A stretch of 64,000 nt of DNA, taken from the NCBI RefSeq assembly GCF_900198195.1, contig NZ_LT899436.1, positions 3,129,001 through 3,193,000 of the forward strand. Reading direction: 5' to 3'. The position numbers were made by a program, and so were the translations under genes. Source of the DNA: Tenacibaculum jejuense. Lineage in GTDB: Bacteria; Bacteroidota; Bacteroidia; Flavobacteriales; Flavobacteriaceae. The notes under the pieces were generated by a model. It saw only the letters and a program-made list of their open reading frames with translations. It did not search any database and had not been told where the DNA came from. Positions 38,535 to 45,691 of the stretch are shown here, piece after piece; the stretch's first letter is position 1, and the number at the start of each line of letters is the position of its first letter.

Positions 38535-40832
38535 ATGAAACATCACCTAAGAAAATCAACAATATATTGTATATCTGCATTATTTCTTTTCGGATGTTCC
38601 AATAAAAAAAACAACAACTCAATGATTGATACTAAAAAAGAAACCATTAAGGAAAAAGTAGATTCTTTACTATCTAAAATGACTTTAGAAGAAAAGGTAG
38701 GACAAATGAATCAATACAATGGTTTTTGGGATGTTACCGGACCTGTTCCAGAAGGAGGAACTGCTAAAATCAAATTCGAACATCTTAAAAAAGGATGGGT
38801 TGGATCAATGTTAAATGTTAGAGGAACAGAAAACGTAAAAGAAGTTCAAAGAATCGCCGTTGAAGAAACTAGATTAGGAATACCTTTAATCATTGGATTT
38901 GATGTTATACATGGCTACAAAACATTAAGCCCAATTCCTTTAGCAGAAGCAGCCAGCTGGGATTTACAAGCAATAGAAAAATCTGCTAGAATAGCTGCTA
39001 TAGAAGCATCAGCTTCAGGAATAAATTGGACTTTCGCACCTATGGTAGACATATCAAGAGATCCAAGATGGGGAAGAGTTATGGAAGGCGCAGGTGAAGA
39101 TCCGTTTTTAGGAGCTAAAATAGCAAAAGCCAGAGTTCAAGGATTCCAAGGTGACGACTTATCTAAAAACAATACTATTGCCGCTTGTGCTAAACACTTT
39201 GCAGCTTATGGGTTTTCTGAAGCTGGCCGTGACTACAACACTGTCGATATCGGAACATCAACACTATACAATTCTGTATTACCACCATTTAAATCCGCTG
39301 TAGACGCAGGCGTAAAAACACTAATGAATTCTTTTAACGAATTAAACGGTGTTCCTGTTACCGCTAGTAAGTTCCTACAGAGAGATATACTAAAAGACAA
39401 ATGGGGTTTCAATGGGTTTGTAGTTTCTGACTGGGCTTCAATAAATGAAATCATTATTTGGGGACATGCTGAGAATAAAAGGCAAGCTGCTAAATTAGCA
39501 TCAACAGCAGGATCTGACATGGATATGGAAGGATACGTTTATGTTCGTGAATTAGCACAATTAGTAAAAGATGGTATTGTTAAGGAAGAAATCATAGATG
39601 ACGCTACTAGACGTATTTTAACTGTAAAGTTTGAATTAGGTTTATTTGATGATCCATACAAATATTGTGATCCTGAGAACGAAAAACAAAATATAGGAAA
39701 CAAAGAACATCATGATGCAGTTTTAGATGTTGCTAAAAAATCTATTGTTTTACTTAAAAACGAAAACAACCTACTTCCACTTAAAAAGAATGGTCAAAAG
39801 ATTGCCCTTATTGGTCCATTAGCAAATGAAAAAAACAGTCCTTTAGGAAGCTGGAGACTCGGATCTGACGATAATACAGCTATTTCAGTTCTTGAAGGAA
39901 TGCAACAATACAAAGGAAACACCCTTTTATTTGAAAAAGGTTTAGATTTAATAGAAGGTGAAGCATCTTTCACTCAACATGTGAACATCAACACAACAAA
40001 TAGATCAGAAATTAAAAAAGCGGTAAACACAGCTAAAAATGTTGATGTAGTAATTATGGTTCTTGGAGAACACGGATTTCAAAGCGGAGAAGGAAGAAGT
40101 AGAACTGAATTAAATTTACCTGGATTACAACAAGAATTACTTGAAGAAGTATACAAAGCAAATAAAAATATTGTTTTAGTACTGACTAACGGTAGGCCTT
40201 TAACTATAGAGTGGGCAGACAAAAACATCCCAACAATTGTTGAAGCATGGCAACTAGGAAGCCAATCAGGAAACGCTATTGCAAGTGTTCTTTACGGAGA
40301 TTATAATCCAAGTGGAAAACTACCAATGACTTTCCCTAGAAATGTAGGACAAGTACCAATTTATTACAACTATAAAAACACAGGTAGACCAAAAGAAGAA
40401 CCTAACGTTTTTTGGTCGCACTACATAGACTCAAAAAACACTCCTTTGTACCCGTTTGGTCATGGTTTAAGCTACAGTACTTTTGAGTACAGTAACTTTA
40501 AAGTTCATGGTAGCAGTTTTAACATAAATGACTTTATAAAAATTACAGTAGACCTAAAAAATACTGGAGAATTTGATGGAAAAGAAGTTGTTCAGCTATA
40601 CATTAGAGATTTAGTAGGAAGCATAACAAGACCTGTTAGAGAACTTAAAGGCTTTGAACTTGTGAATCTAAAGAAAGATGAAACTAAAACCATAGAATTC
40701 AACCTTTCAAAGAAAGAACTTGGATTTTACAACAATGATGGTAAGTTCATCGTAGAACCAGGGAAATTCGAAGTATTTGTAGGTGGTAGTTCAGTTACAA
40801 AACTAAAACAAGAGTTTGAACTAACTAAATAA
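38535..40832 (+). CDS. GH3 beta-glucosidase, lipoprotein (second paralogue)
   Basis: This 765-residue protein has a lipobox (…ALFLFGC) and full GH3 architecture. Asp299 in FVVSDWASI is the predicted nucleophile. The alpha/beta sandwich includes LGEHGFQSGEGRSRTELNLPG, and the fibronectin-like tail includes KITVDLKNTGEFDGKEVVQLYIRD. It is a clear paralogue of the GH3 enzyme at 26047-28302 but lies on the other strand under its own promoter, after the AraC gene. Two GH3 enzymes in one locus may divide labour by linkage or chain length. Confidence 0.92.
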   Translation: MKHHLRKSTIYCISALFLFGCSNKKNNNSMIDTKKETIKEKVDSLLSKMTLEEKVGQMNQYNGFWDVTGPVPEGGTAKIKFEHLKKGWVGSMLNVRGTENVKEVQRIAVEETRLGIPLIIGFDVIHGYKTLSPIPLAEAASWDLQAIEKSARIAAIEASASGINWTFAPMVDISRDPRWGRVMEGAGEDPFLGAKIAKARVQGFQGDDLSKNNTIAACAKHFAAYGFSEAGRDYNTVDIGTSTLYNSVLPPFKSAVDAGVKTLMNSFNELNGVPVTASKFLQRDILKDKWGFNGFVVSDWASINEIIIWGHAENKRQAAKLASTAGSDMDMEGYVYVRELAQLVKDGIVKEEIIDDATRRILTVKFELGLFDDPYKYCDPENEKQNIGNKEHHDAVLDVAKKSIVLLKNENNLLPLKKNGQKIALIGPLANEKNSPLGSWRLGSDDNTAISVLEGMQQYKGNTLLFEKGLDLIEGEASFTQHVNINTTNRSEIKKAVNTAKNVDVVIMVLGEHGFQSGEGRSRTELNLPGLQQELLEEVYKANKNIVLVLTNGRPLTIEWADKNIPTIVEAWQLGSQSGNAIASVLYGDYNPSGKLPMTFPRNVGQVPIYYNYKNTGRPKEEPNVFWSHYIDSKNTPLYPFGHGLSYSTFEYSNFKVHGSSFNINDFIKITVDLKNTGEFDGKEVVQLYIRDLVGSITRPVRELKGFELVNLKKDETKTIEFNLSKKELGFYNNDGKFIVEPGKFEVFVGGSSVTKLKQEFELTK

Positions 40833-40873
40833 GAAAATTTAAATTAATTTGTTTGGCATAGTTTATGCTATAT

Positions 40874-40907
40874 AAAAAGTACAGTACGGAAGACGTTCTG
40901 TACTTTT
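40874..40907 (+). terminator. Rho-independent terminator of the GH3 gene
   Basis: Perfect 10-bp arms AAAAGTACAG / CTGTACTTTT enclose a 14-base loop and are followed by CTTTTT, 42 bases after the GH3 stop. Confidence 0.8.
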
Positions 40908-40925
40908 CTTTTTCATAGCAATTTT

Positions 40926-40949
40926 CCCACTCATACTTTTATGAGTGGG
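40926..40949. terminator. Second convergent hairpin, near the repressor 3' end
   Basis: Arms CCCACTCATA / TATGAGTGGG surround a CTTT loop with TTTTATTTT after it on the plus strand. It lies 15 bases from the repressor stop. The T-run favours plus-strand termination; on the minus strand it may only stabilise the repressor mRNA. It marks the visible left border of the tail element. Confidence 0.65.
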
Positions 40950-40963
40950 TTTTATTTTAAAAA

Positions 40964-41680
40964 TCAACCCATAGAGTTCATCCTTACTGAAGCTTTTACC
41001 AAAGCCATAGCTCTTATTTTAGACATTTTAATATCTTTAGGCTGATGGTGCTTATTTTGAGAAACTAACTTAATATAACCCTCTCCTCTTTCTGATTTCT
41101 GAATATATTTAACGCTTATAAACTCCTCTTCTGCCACTTCAACCGAAATCAAATACATTTCCCCCCAGAAAATCTCAGAGTAAAAATCATAAATCTGCTT
41201 ATAAGCAACAATATCTCCACTTTTCAACAAAGGATACATACTATCTCCCGTAACAAAAACAGCTCCATCACATTTCGGAAGATTAGGAATATTTAATGTA
41301 CCAACTGGCTGCGTATCTCCATGAGACTGAAACAACTCCACCAAACCTGCAGCAGCTTCAACATTATACAAAGGAACTGATTGCTTTCTAATAGAATGAT
41401 CTGTCTTTAATTTAAAAACATTATTTGCAACTACAACCTCATCCGTATTCATTGACAGATTTTCTCTAACCAACATACTCCCTTTTCCAGTCAACAACCA
41501 CAACGAATCAAAATGGGGATAATTTTCAATTATTTTAGTTAACCATTTACTTTGGATATCTGTTTTATTATTAAAAGCCCTACTTAAAACTCCTTTACTT
41601 GCCCCTATCTGCTTTTCTAATGCTGTAATTTTAATATCCTCATGATCAGCTAAAATTTTTATCCTATCTATTGTACTCAT
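40964..41680 (-). CDS. S24/LexA-like phage repressor
   Basis: This 238-residue protein has an N-terminal helix-turn-helix (residues 5-55; TALEKQIGASKGVLSRAFNN) and a C-terminal S24 peptidase fold. The Ala111-Gly112 bond in EAAAGLVE is a plausible self-cleavage site, with catalytic Ser147 in VTGDSMYPLL and Lys191 in ISVKYIQKSE. All key residues are intact, so RecA-stimulated autocleavage and SOS induction are expected from the family. It is divergent from the rest of the element and faces a 500-base control region with repeated 12-17-base sites. It most likely keeps the tail and lysis genes silent until DNA damage. Confidence 0.88.
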   Translation of the reverse strand: MSTIDRIKILADHEDIKITALEKQIGASKGVLSRAFNNKTDIQSKWLTKIIENYPHFDSLWLLTGKGSMLVRENLSMNTDEVVVANNVFKLKTDHSIRKQSVPLYNVEAAAGLVELFQSHGDTQPVGTLNIPNLPKCDGAVFVTGDSMYPLLKSGDIVAYKQIYDFYSEIFWGEMYLISVEVAEEEFISVKYIQKSERGEGYIKLVSQNKHHQPKDIKMSKIRAMALVKASVRMNSMG

Positions 41681-42179
41681 AACAAACTTACTTTTATTTC
41701 CATATTCAACTATTATTCTATATATAATGTAACGAAAGGAACTTTTAAAACAAAAAAGTTTTTAAACCTACCTAAACTAAACTTACTTTTTAATCTTTTG
41801 AAGAATTTACGGGGGAAACACTAGCAAACTAAAAATTGAACCAAAAAAAGAAATAATTTTCTTCTAATTTCTTTTTTTGTTGAAAATTATCTACTATATT
41901 TGTCGTGTAAATAATTCCGAAGACAAATATATGTAAATATAACTCTTAAAAAAATATTTACACCCTAAAAATTGAAAATTATCTATAAACACAACAACTA
42001 TGCTTAAATCTTAATGATTTATAAAAACTCATTAATTAAGGCAATAAATTCATTAAAAACTATCCAATTAACGAATGTATAAAATAGATTTATTATTAAT
42101 AAAAAAAGATAATTTTCAACAAATTAAAAAACTATGAAGAATCAATTAAAAATTAACAACTCCTTAAAAATTAAAAATT
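41681..42179. promoter_or_regulatory. Divergent control region with repeated operator-like sites
   Basis: The 12-mer TTGAAAATTATC occurs at 41880-41891, 41972-41983 and, inverted, at 42108-42119. The first two share a further TA, and the first and third share the 17-mer TTTGTTGAAAATTATCT in opposite orientation. TATATTTG at 41895-41902 matches a TAnnTTTG promoter box just after the first site. An inverted repeat AAAAAAAGAAAT / ATTTCTTTTTTT lies at 41843-41878. The arrangement fits a repressor that binds near early promoters; no protein gene of convincing length is present before 42180. Confidence 0.6.
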
Positions 42180-42344
42180 ATGAAAACACAAAAAAAACTA
42201 AGAAAACGAATAGAAGAATATGATTTAATGCTTTCCCAAAATTTTGACGATGAAATTTATGCTGCATTATTAAAAGACAAAAATGAAATTGAATTAGAAC
42301 TTAAAAAAAACCAACAAAATGAGATTAAGAGAAATAGAAACTAG
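42180..42344 (+). CDS. Small charged protein, unknown (54 aa)
   Basis: This short open frame begins MKTQKKLRKRIEEYDLML and is rich in Lys and Glu, probably a helical coiled coil. It overlaps the next gene (ATG at 42319) by 26 bases. It is the first frame downstream of the operator region. Function unknown; small overlapping genes are usual in phage early regions. Confidence 0.45.
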   Translation: MKTQKKLRKRIEEYDLMLSQNFDDEIYAALLKDKNEIELELKKNQQNEIKRNRN

Positions 42345-42570
42345 AATTAAAGAGTTAAGAAACGCTATTGCTTACAGTAGAAATGAGCAAAAAATTATGA
42401 CTATCGGTGAAGGTATTTGCTGTAATCTTGAAATAGCTTCATGGTTTAGAGTACTTGATGGTCAGAGTTCACAGCCTAGATACACCATTAGCGAAATTGT
42501 TAATGACAAAGTACTGGATATAAACGACTGTATCATTGAAGAAAACTGGGTAAAACCTGAAATAATTTAA
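42319..42570 (+). CDS. Early-region hypothetical protein (83 aa)
   Basis: This 83-residue protein starts with a basic helix (MRLREIETRIKELRNAIAY), followed by a small beta-rich part (GQSSQPRYTISEIVNDKV). No family is recognised. It lies between the operator region and the DUF3164 gene, in the order expected of small early phage genes. Confidence 0.55.
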   Translation: MRLREIETRIKELRNAIAYSRNEQKIMTIGEGICCNLEIASWFRVLDGQSSQPRYTISEIVNDKVLDINDCIIEENWVKPEII

Positions 42571-42591
42571 TACAACTAAAAAAATAAGCTT

Positions 42592-43239
42592 ATGAATACC
42601 TTAATTAACCTCGACACATTAACCGAACATCAATTAGCTATTGCTTTAGCTAAAAAACAACAAGAAAGAAAATTAGTTTATCAAAACAAAAGAGCTCAAT
42701 TAGAAAAAGAAAATGAAAAGTTTTGTAATAAAACAGCAGAGAAATTTTCTAATCTTTCATCTCAATTAAAATTACTTAAAGAAGAAACCATTAAAGAAGC
42801 TAATAGATTATACAGAGAAATGTATAATTTAAATGGAAAAAAACCTAAAGATGTAAAATCATTTTCAAGGAAAAACAAAGAAGGAAACATCATGATAACA
42901 GTCGATTATCAAGAAAGAATTGAATTTACTGAAGAGGCAAACGTTCATATTAATGCTATCAAAGAAATCTTCAGAAACAAGTTTGCCAATCGAAATAAAG
43001 GTTTATACAATATTCTAGATGGTTTATTGATCAAAGGAAATAAAGGTGAGTATGACCCGAAACTACTTGCTAAAGCCCGTAAACAAGTAAAAGACATGGG
43101 AGACGAAAAACTAATCGAAGAATTTGAAAAACTAAGTGATTGTCAGCGTGTTTCAGGCTCATCTAAATACTGTAGAGTAAAGACTAGGGATGAAAACAAT
43201 AAATGGAAAGATATTAATATTCAATTCTCTAGCTTGTAA
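42592..43239 (+). CDS. DUF3164-like protein of Mu-like phages
   Basis: This 215-residue protein has an N-terminal coiled coil (residues 15-75). The C-terminal part (NAIKEIFRNKFANRNKGLYNILDGLL, then QRVSGSSKYCRVKTRDENNKW) matches the pattern of DUF3164. To my knowledge that family occurs in the early region of Mu-like transposable phages next to transposition genes. No MuA or MuB homologue is present here. Its presence suggests descent of the element from a Mu-like ancestor. Its biochemical function is not known to me. Confidence 0.65.
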   Translation: MNTLINLDTLTEHQLAIALAKKQQERKLVYQNKRAQLEKENEKFCNKTAEKFSNLSSQLKLLKEETIKEANRLYREMYNLNGKKPKDVKSFSRKNKEGNIMITVDYQERIEFTEEANVHINAIKEIFRNKFANRNKGLYNILDGLLIKGNKGEYDPKLLAKARKQVKDMGDEKLIEEFEKLSDCQRVSGSSKYCRVKTRDENNKWKDINIQFSSL

Positions 43240-43241
43240 AT

Positions 43242-43433
43242 ATGGAAAATTTTAGACTCATTATCATTGGAATATCATGCATTGCATTATTAATTACAGT
43301 AATCTTAATACAGTTAACCTCAATAGATGTAAGTATGTTACTAAAAATACAAGCAAATACAGCGATGGTTATGATTTGTGCTATCGTGATACATTTCCTC
43401 TTAGAAGAGAAAAACAGTAAGAAAAATCTATAA
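43242..43433 (+). CDS. Small two-helix membrane protein (63 aa), possible holin
   Basis: Two hydrophobic segments (about residues 5-25 and 38-54) are separated by a short polar loop, with a basic tail (EEKNSKKNL). It starts two bases after the DUF3164 stop. Size and topology are compatible with a class II holin, but it is 1.3 kb from the amidase and no sequence match supports the idea. It may be an unrelated early membrane protein. Confidence 0.45.
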   Translation: MENFRLIIIGISCIALLITVILIQLTSIDVSMLLKIQANTAMVMICAIVIHFLLEEKNSKKNL

Positions 43434-43490
43434 ATAAAAACAAAATTGTATGATTCATTCATACTCAAAACCTCCAAAAAATAAAGATCT

Positions 43491-43688
43491 ATGGCAAGAA
43501 ATAACAATTTGATTGCATTAAGAAACCAAAAAGTAAAACAACGCTTCAGTCAAATTTCAACAAAATATCCAAAATGGAAATACGATGCAGTTTTAGAAAC
43601 TTTATCTCTTGAATTTTTTATCAGTAAACGAACTATTTCTGCAATATTAAATAATGAAGGCGCTTATAAAAGCGCCTTTTTAAACTAG
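43491..43688 (+). CDS. Small helix-turn-helix protein, possible late-gene activator
   Basis: This 65-residue basic protein has a C-terminal helix-turn-helix-like part (YDAVLETLSLEFFISKRTISAILNN). It is the last gene of the early plus-strand block, and its final codons lie inside a terminator hairpin. By position it could be the Mor/C-type switch that turns on the promoter with 21-base iterons at 44523-44612; this is inference. A 20-codon frame (43450-43512) overlaps its start. Confidence 0.55.
   Translation: MARNNNLIALRNQKVKQRFSQISTKYPKWKYDAVLETLSLEFFISKRTISAILNNEGAYKSAFLN
43657..43680. terminator. Terminator hairpin overlapping the 3' end of the HTH gene
   Basis: AAGGCGCTT / AAGCGCCTT with a four-base ATAA loop, followed by TTTT; it is G/C-rich compared with its surroundings. 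It lies inside the last codons of the HTH gene and between it and the convergent tail genes, so it may serve both directions. Confidence 0.75.
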
Positions 43689-44143
43689 TTTAAAATATAA
43701 TTAACAGCATCTACTTTTTTATAAATATTTGTAGAAAACGTTATTTTATAAACTGGCCTTTTATAAGTAGGGGTTAAATCTTCTTCAGCAGTTTGTGTTA
43801 AATCTGTGAAGAAATTACCAGATGTACTCTGTATAGACTCGACCACATTATCTATGGTAGACAAAATAGCAAGAGATAACTCCTGGTTACTAGCTCCTAC
43901 TTTTGTATCTGTATTTTGTTCAAAAAAAACATATACATCTAAAAGTAAACTTCCCTCTAGTACATTAAGCACCATATCTTCGTAACTTATACTTCCAATA
44001 GAAATATAGGCTGCTGGAAAACTACTTAAATCATCACTGCTTTCTTCATCGAACTGACCTTTATATAGATCTATTTCATTAAATGTTCCCAATGCAGCTA
44101 ACTTTGTAGATACTAACTCGTAAATTTCTTTTCTTACACTCAT
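43685..44143 (-). CDS. Tail terminator/completion-like protein
   Basis: This 152-residue protein has the alpha/beta pattern of tail-completion proteins: an N-terminal helix (VRKEIYELVSTKLAAL), FPAAYISIGS, a long strand LLLDVYVFFEQ, helix LAILSTIDNVVESI and a last strand VYKITFSTNIYKK. Such proteins cap the tail tube and sheath at the head-proximal end; tailocins retain them. It is on the minus strand together with the W-like gene, opposite to all other tail genes. The assignment is by fold pattern and neighbours, not by a diagnostic motif. Confidence 0.55.
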   Translation of the reverse strand: MSVRKEIYELVSTKLAALGTFNEIDLYKGQFDEESSDDLSSFPAAYISIGSISYEDMVLNVLEGSLLLDVYVFFEQNTDTKVGASNQELSLAILSTIDNVVESIQSTSGNFFTDLTQTAEEDLTPTYKRPVYKITFSTNIYKKVDAVNYILN

Positions 44144-44163
44144 ATTTTTATTTTTTTTAAAAA

Positions 44164-44457
44164 TTATAAATCACCATACGGAGCATCAATAATAATATCT
44201 CCTTCTGGATTAAAATCTAATTGTTTTACTTCCATACCATCATATTCAAAATTTCTTCTAATCTGAGTAATAATATCTCTTGGATTTTCATCATTAAGCA
44301 TATTAGAAATTCCTACTCCTATTTCTGGATACTCTTTATACTCTCCTTTCTGTGCCAAAATAATGTGTTCTTGATGCTGTAAAGTAGCGTCTGTGATTAC
44401 AAAATCTCCATTTACTATTAATAGATCACCTGTTTCATCTAATTTAAAATCGTTCAT
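44164..44457 (-). CDS. Baseplate wedge protein, gpW/gp25-like
   Basis: This 97-residue protein resembles small gp25/gpW-type baseplate proteins (GDFVITDATLQHQEHIILAQKGEYKEYPEIGVGISNML). The pattern of a beta hairpin, then a helix with E-H, then KGEYKEYPEIGVG is common in Bacteroidota members. In Mu and P2 the gene lies between the spike and J genes. Here it is on the opposite strand, more than 9 kb away. The stop is followed 20 bases later by the start of the tail-terminator gene, so the two form an operon. Confidence 0.7.
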   Translation of the reverse strand: MNDFKLDETGDLLIVNGDFVITDATLQHQEHIILAQKGEYKEYPEIGVGISNMLNDENPRDIITQIRRNFEYDGMEVKQLDFNPEGDIIIDAPYGDL

Positions 44458-44522
44458 ATTTTTTTAGTTTAAATTCTGATACAAAGTTGCTTTAACTACA
44501 TGGATTTTTAAAACGTAAAATC

Positions 44523-44612
44523 AACCATTGTAAATCAAAATACAACCATTGCAAATCAAAACGCAAGCACTGATAATCAAGTTGTCAGAACCTTAATTCT
44601 GTCCCATCTTTG
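44523..44612 (+). promoter_or_regulatory. Candidate late promoter with 21-bp iterons
   Basis: Three head-to-tail 21-base units (44523-44543, 44544-44564 and a degenerate one at 44565-44585) share AAcCAtTGtAAATCAAAA. They abut TTG at 44582-44584, which is followed after exactly 20 bases by CATCTTTG (44605-44612), a near match to TAnnTTTG. This is the layout of an activator-dependent promoter reading into the lysis and tail genes. Confidence 0.6.
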
Positions 44613-44671
44613 CATCGTCAAACAACTCAAACGAAGTATAAAAACTATACTATTTAAGAGTCAACAAAAAG

Positions 44672-44718
44672 GCAGTTTTCCTCCTCTTATGAATGAGGAA
44701 GCTGCAAACCCTTCGGGG
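44672..44718 (+). other. Structured leader of the lysis/tail operon
   Basis: A bulged 11-bp hairpin (GCAGTTTTCCTC / GAGGAAGCTGC, loop CTCTTATGAAT) is followed by a small CCC-TTC-GGG hairpin before the amidase start at 44737. An alternative ATG (44689) lies in the loop. The leader shares the AAAAGGCA ... CTCTTA ... AATGAG ... TGC pattern with the 155-bp repeats at 61905-62521. Confidence 0.5.
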
Positions 44719-44736
44719 AAATCAAAAAGAAAAAGA

Positions 44737-45186
44737 ATGAGAAAAATTACACACATTGTTATTCATTGTACTGCCACTGTATCAGGAAGAGAATTTTCAA
44801 CAAAAGATATTGATTTGTGGCATAAAAAAAGAGGTTGGAAAGGAATAGGATACCATTATGTTATTAAGCTAGACGGAACTATAGAACAAGGACGACCTGA
44901 ATACAAAATTGGAGCTCATGTTAAAGGACACAACAGAAACTCAATTGGCATTGTATATGTTGGCGGATTAAATAAAAGACTATCTCCAAAAGACACAAGA
45001 AACAGAAAACAAAAAAGAGCTTTAAAGAGTTTGCTATTAAACTTAAAAGAAAAATATCCACAAGCAGAGATTCTTGGACATAGAGATTTTTCGAGAGACA
45101 TTAATAAAAATGGCATTATAGAACCTTTTGAATTTATAAAAGCTTGCCCTTGTTTTGATGCTCAAAAAGAGTATTGCGATCTATAA
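44737..45186 (+). CDS. N-acetylmuramoyl-L-alanine amidase (endolysin, Amidase_2)
   Basis: This 149-residue T7-lysozyme-type amidase has zinc ligands expected at His10 (HIVIHCTAT), His115 (ILGHRDFS) and Cys137 (KACPCFDA), with Tyr40 and Lys135 in the usual catalytic places. It cleaves the amide bond between muramic acid and the peptide stem. No signal peptide is present, so release needs a holin. The frame opens at 44689 and an ATG there would add a basic 16-residue tail. I prefer 44737 because the upstream part forms RNA hairpins. It is the first gene after the candidate late promoter and is followed six bases later by the spanin. Confidence 0.9.
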   Translation: MRKITHIVIHCTATVSGREFSTKDIDLWHKKRGWKGIGYHYVIKLDGTIEQGRPEYKIGAHVKGHNRNSIGIVYVGGLNKRLSPKDTRNRKQKRALKSLLLNLKEKYPQAEILGHRDFSRDINKNGIIEPFEFIKACPCFDAQKEYCDL

Positions 45187-45192
45187 AAATAT

Positions 45193-45687
45193 ATGAAGAG
45201 AAAAATTAAGCTTTTAAGCTATTTCATATTTCTCTCTCTTTTAAGCAATTCTTGTAAAAGTTTTAAAAAGCTACCTGCAACACAAAAGACTATTAAGATT
45301 AAAGATTCTATCCACAGAGAATCTCACACAATAGACACCATTGTGATTGCGAGAAAAGCTGATACTGTAAAACTTAAAGAGACTATCAATAAACTTACTA
45401 AAGAAGCTATTGTAAAACGCTCTAAACACACACAATTAAGCATTAAAAGAGTAGGAAATACTATTGAAGCCGAATGTATAGCAGATGAACTAAAAGAACT
45501 TTTAGCACTACAAAAAGAAATTATAAGACACTATAAAGAGATTAACCAACATCATCAGGAAACTATAATTATACCCGAAAAATACATTCCTGAACTGTTG
45601 AAGCCTCTGATTTGGATTGGCGGTATTGTGCTACTGCTTTTCCTAGGAGGAACGATTATGAAATTTGTTAAACCAAAAATCCTATAA
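45193..45687 (+). CDS. Candidate one-piece spanin (u-spanin): lipoprotein with C-terminal TM helix
   Basis: This 164-residue protein has an N-terminal lipoprotein signal with lipobox LLSNSC (Cys21), a charged helical periplasmic part (residues 22-135), and one C-terminal transmembrane helix (about residues 138-158, LIWIGGIVLLLFLGGTIM) with a basic tail. An outer-membrane lipid anchor at one end and an inner-membrane helix at the other is the architecture of unimolecular spanins, which fuse the two membranes in the last step of lysis. Its place right after the amidase supports this. Sequence similarity to a known spanin was not tested. Confidence 0.7.
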   Translation: MKRKIKLLSYFIFLSLLSNSCKSFKKLPATQKTIKIKDSIHRESHTIDTIVIARKADTVKLKETINKLTKEAIVKRSKHTQLSIKRVGNTIEAECIADELKELLALQKEIIRHYKEINQHHQETIIIPEKYIPELLKPLIWIGGIVLLLFLGGTIMKFVKPKIL

Positions 45688-45691
45688 AAAA

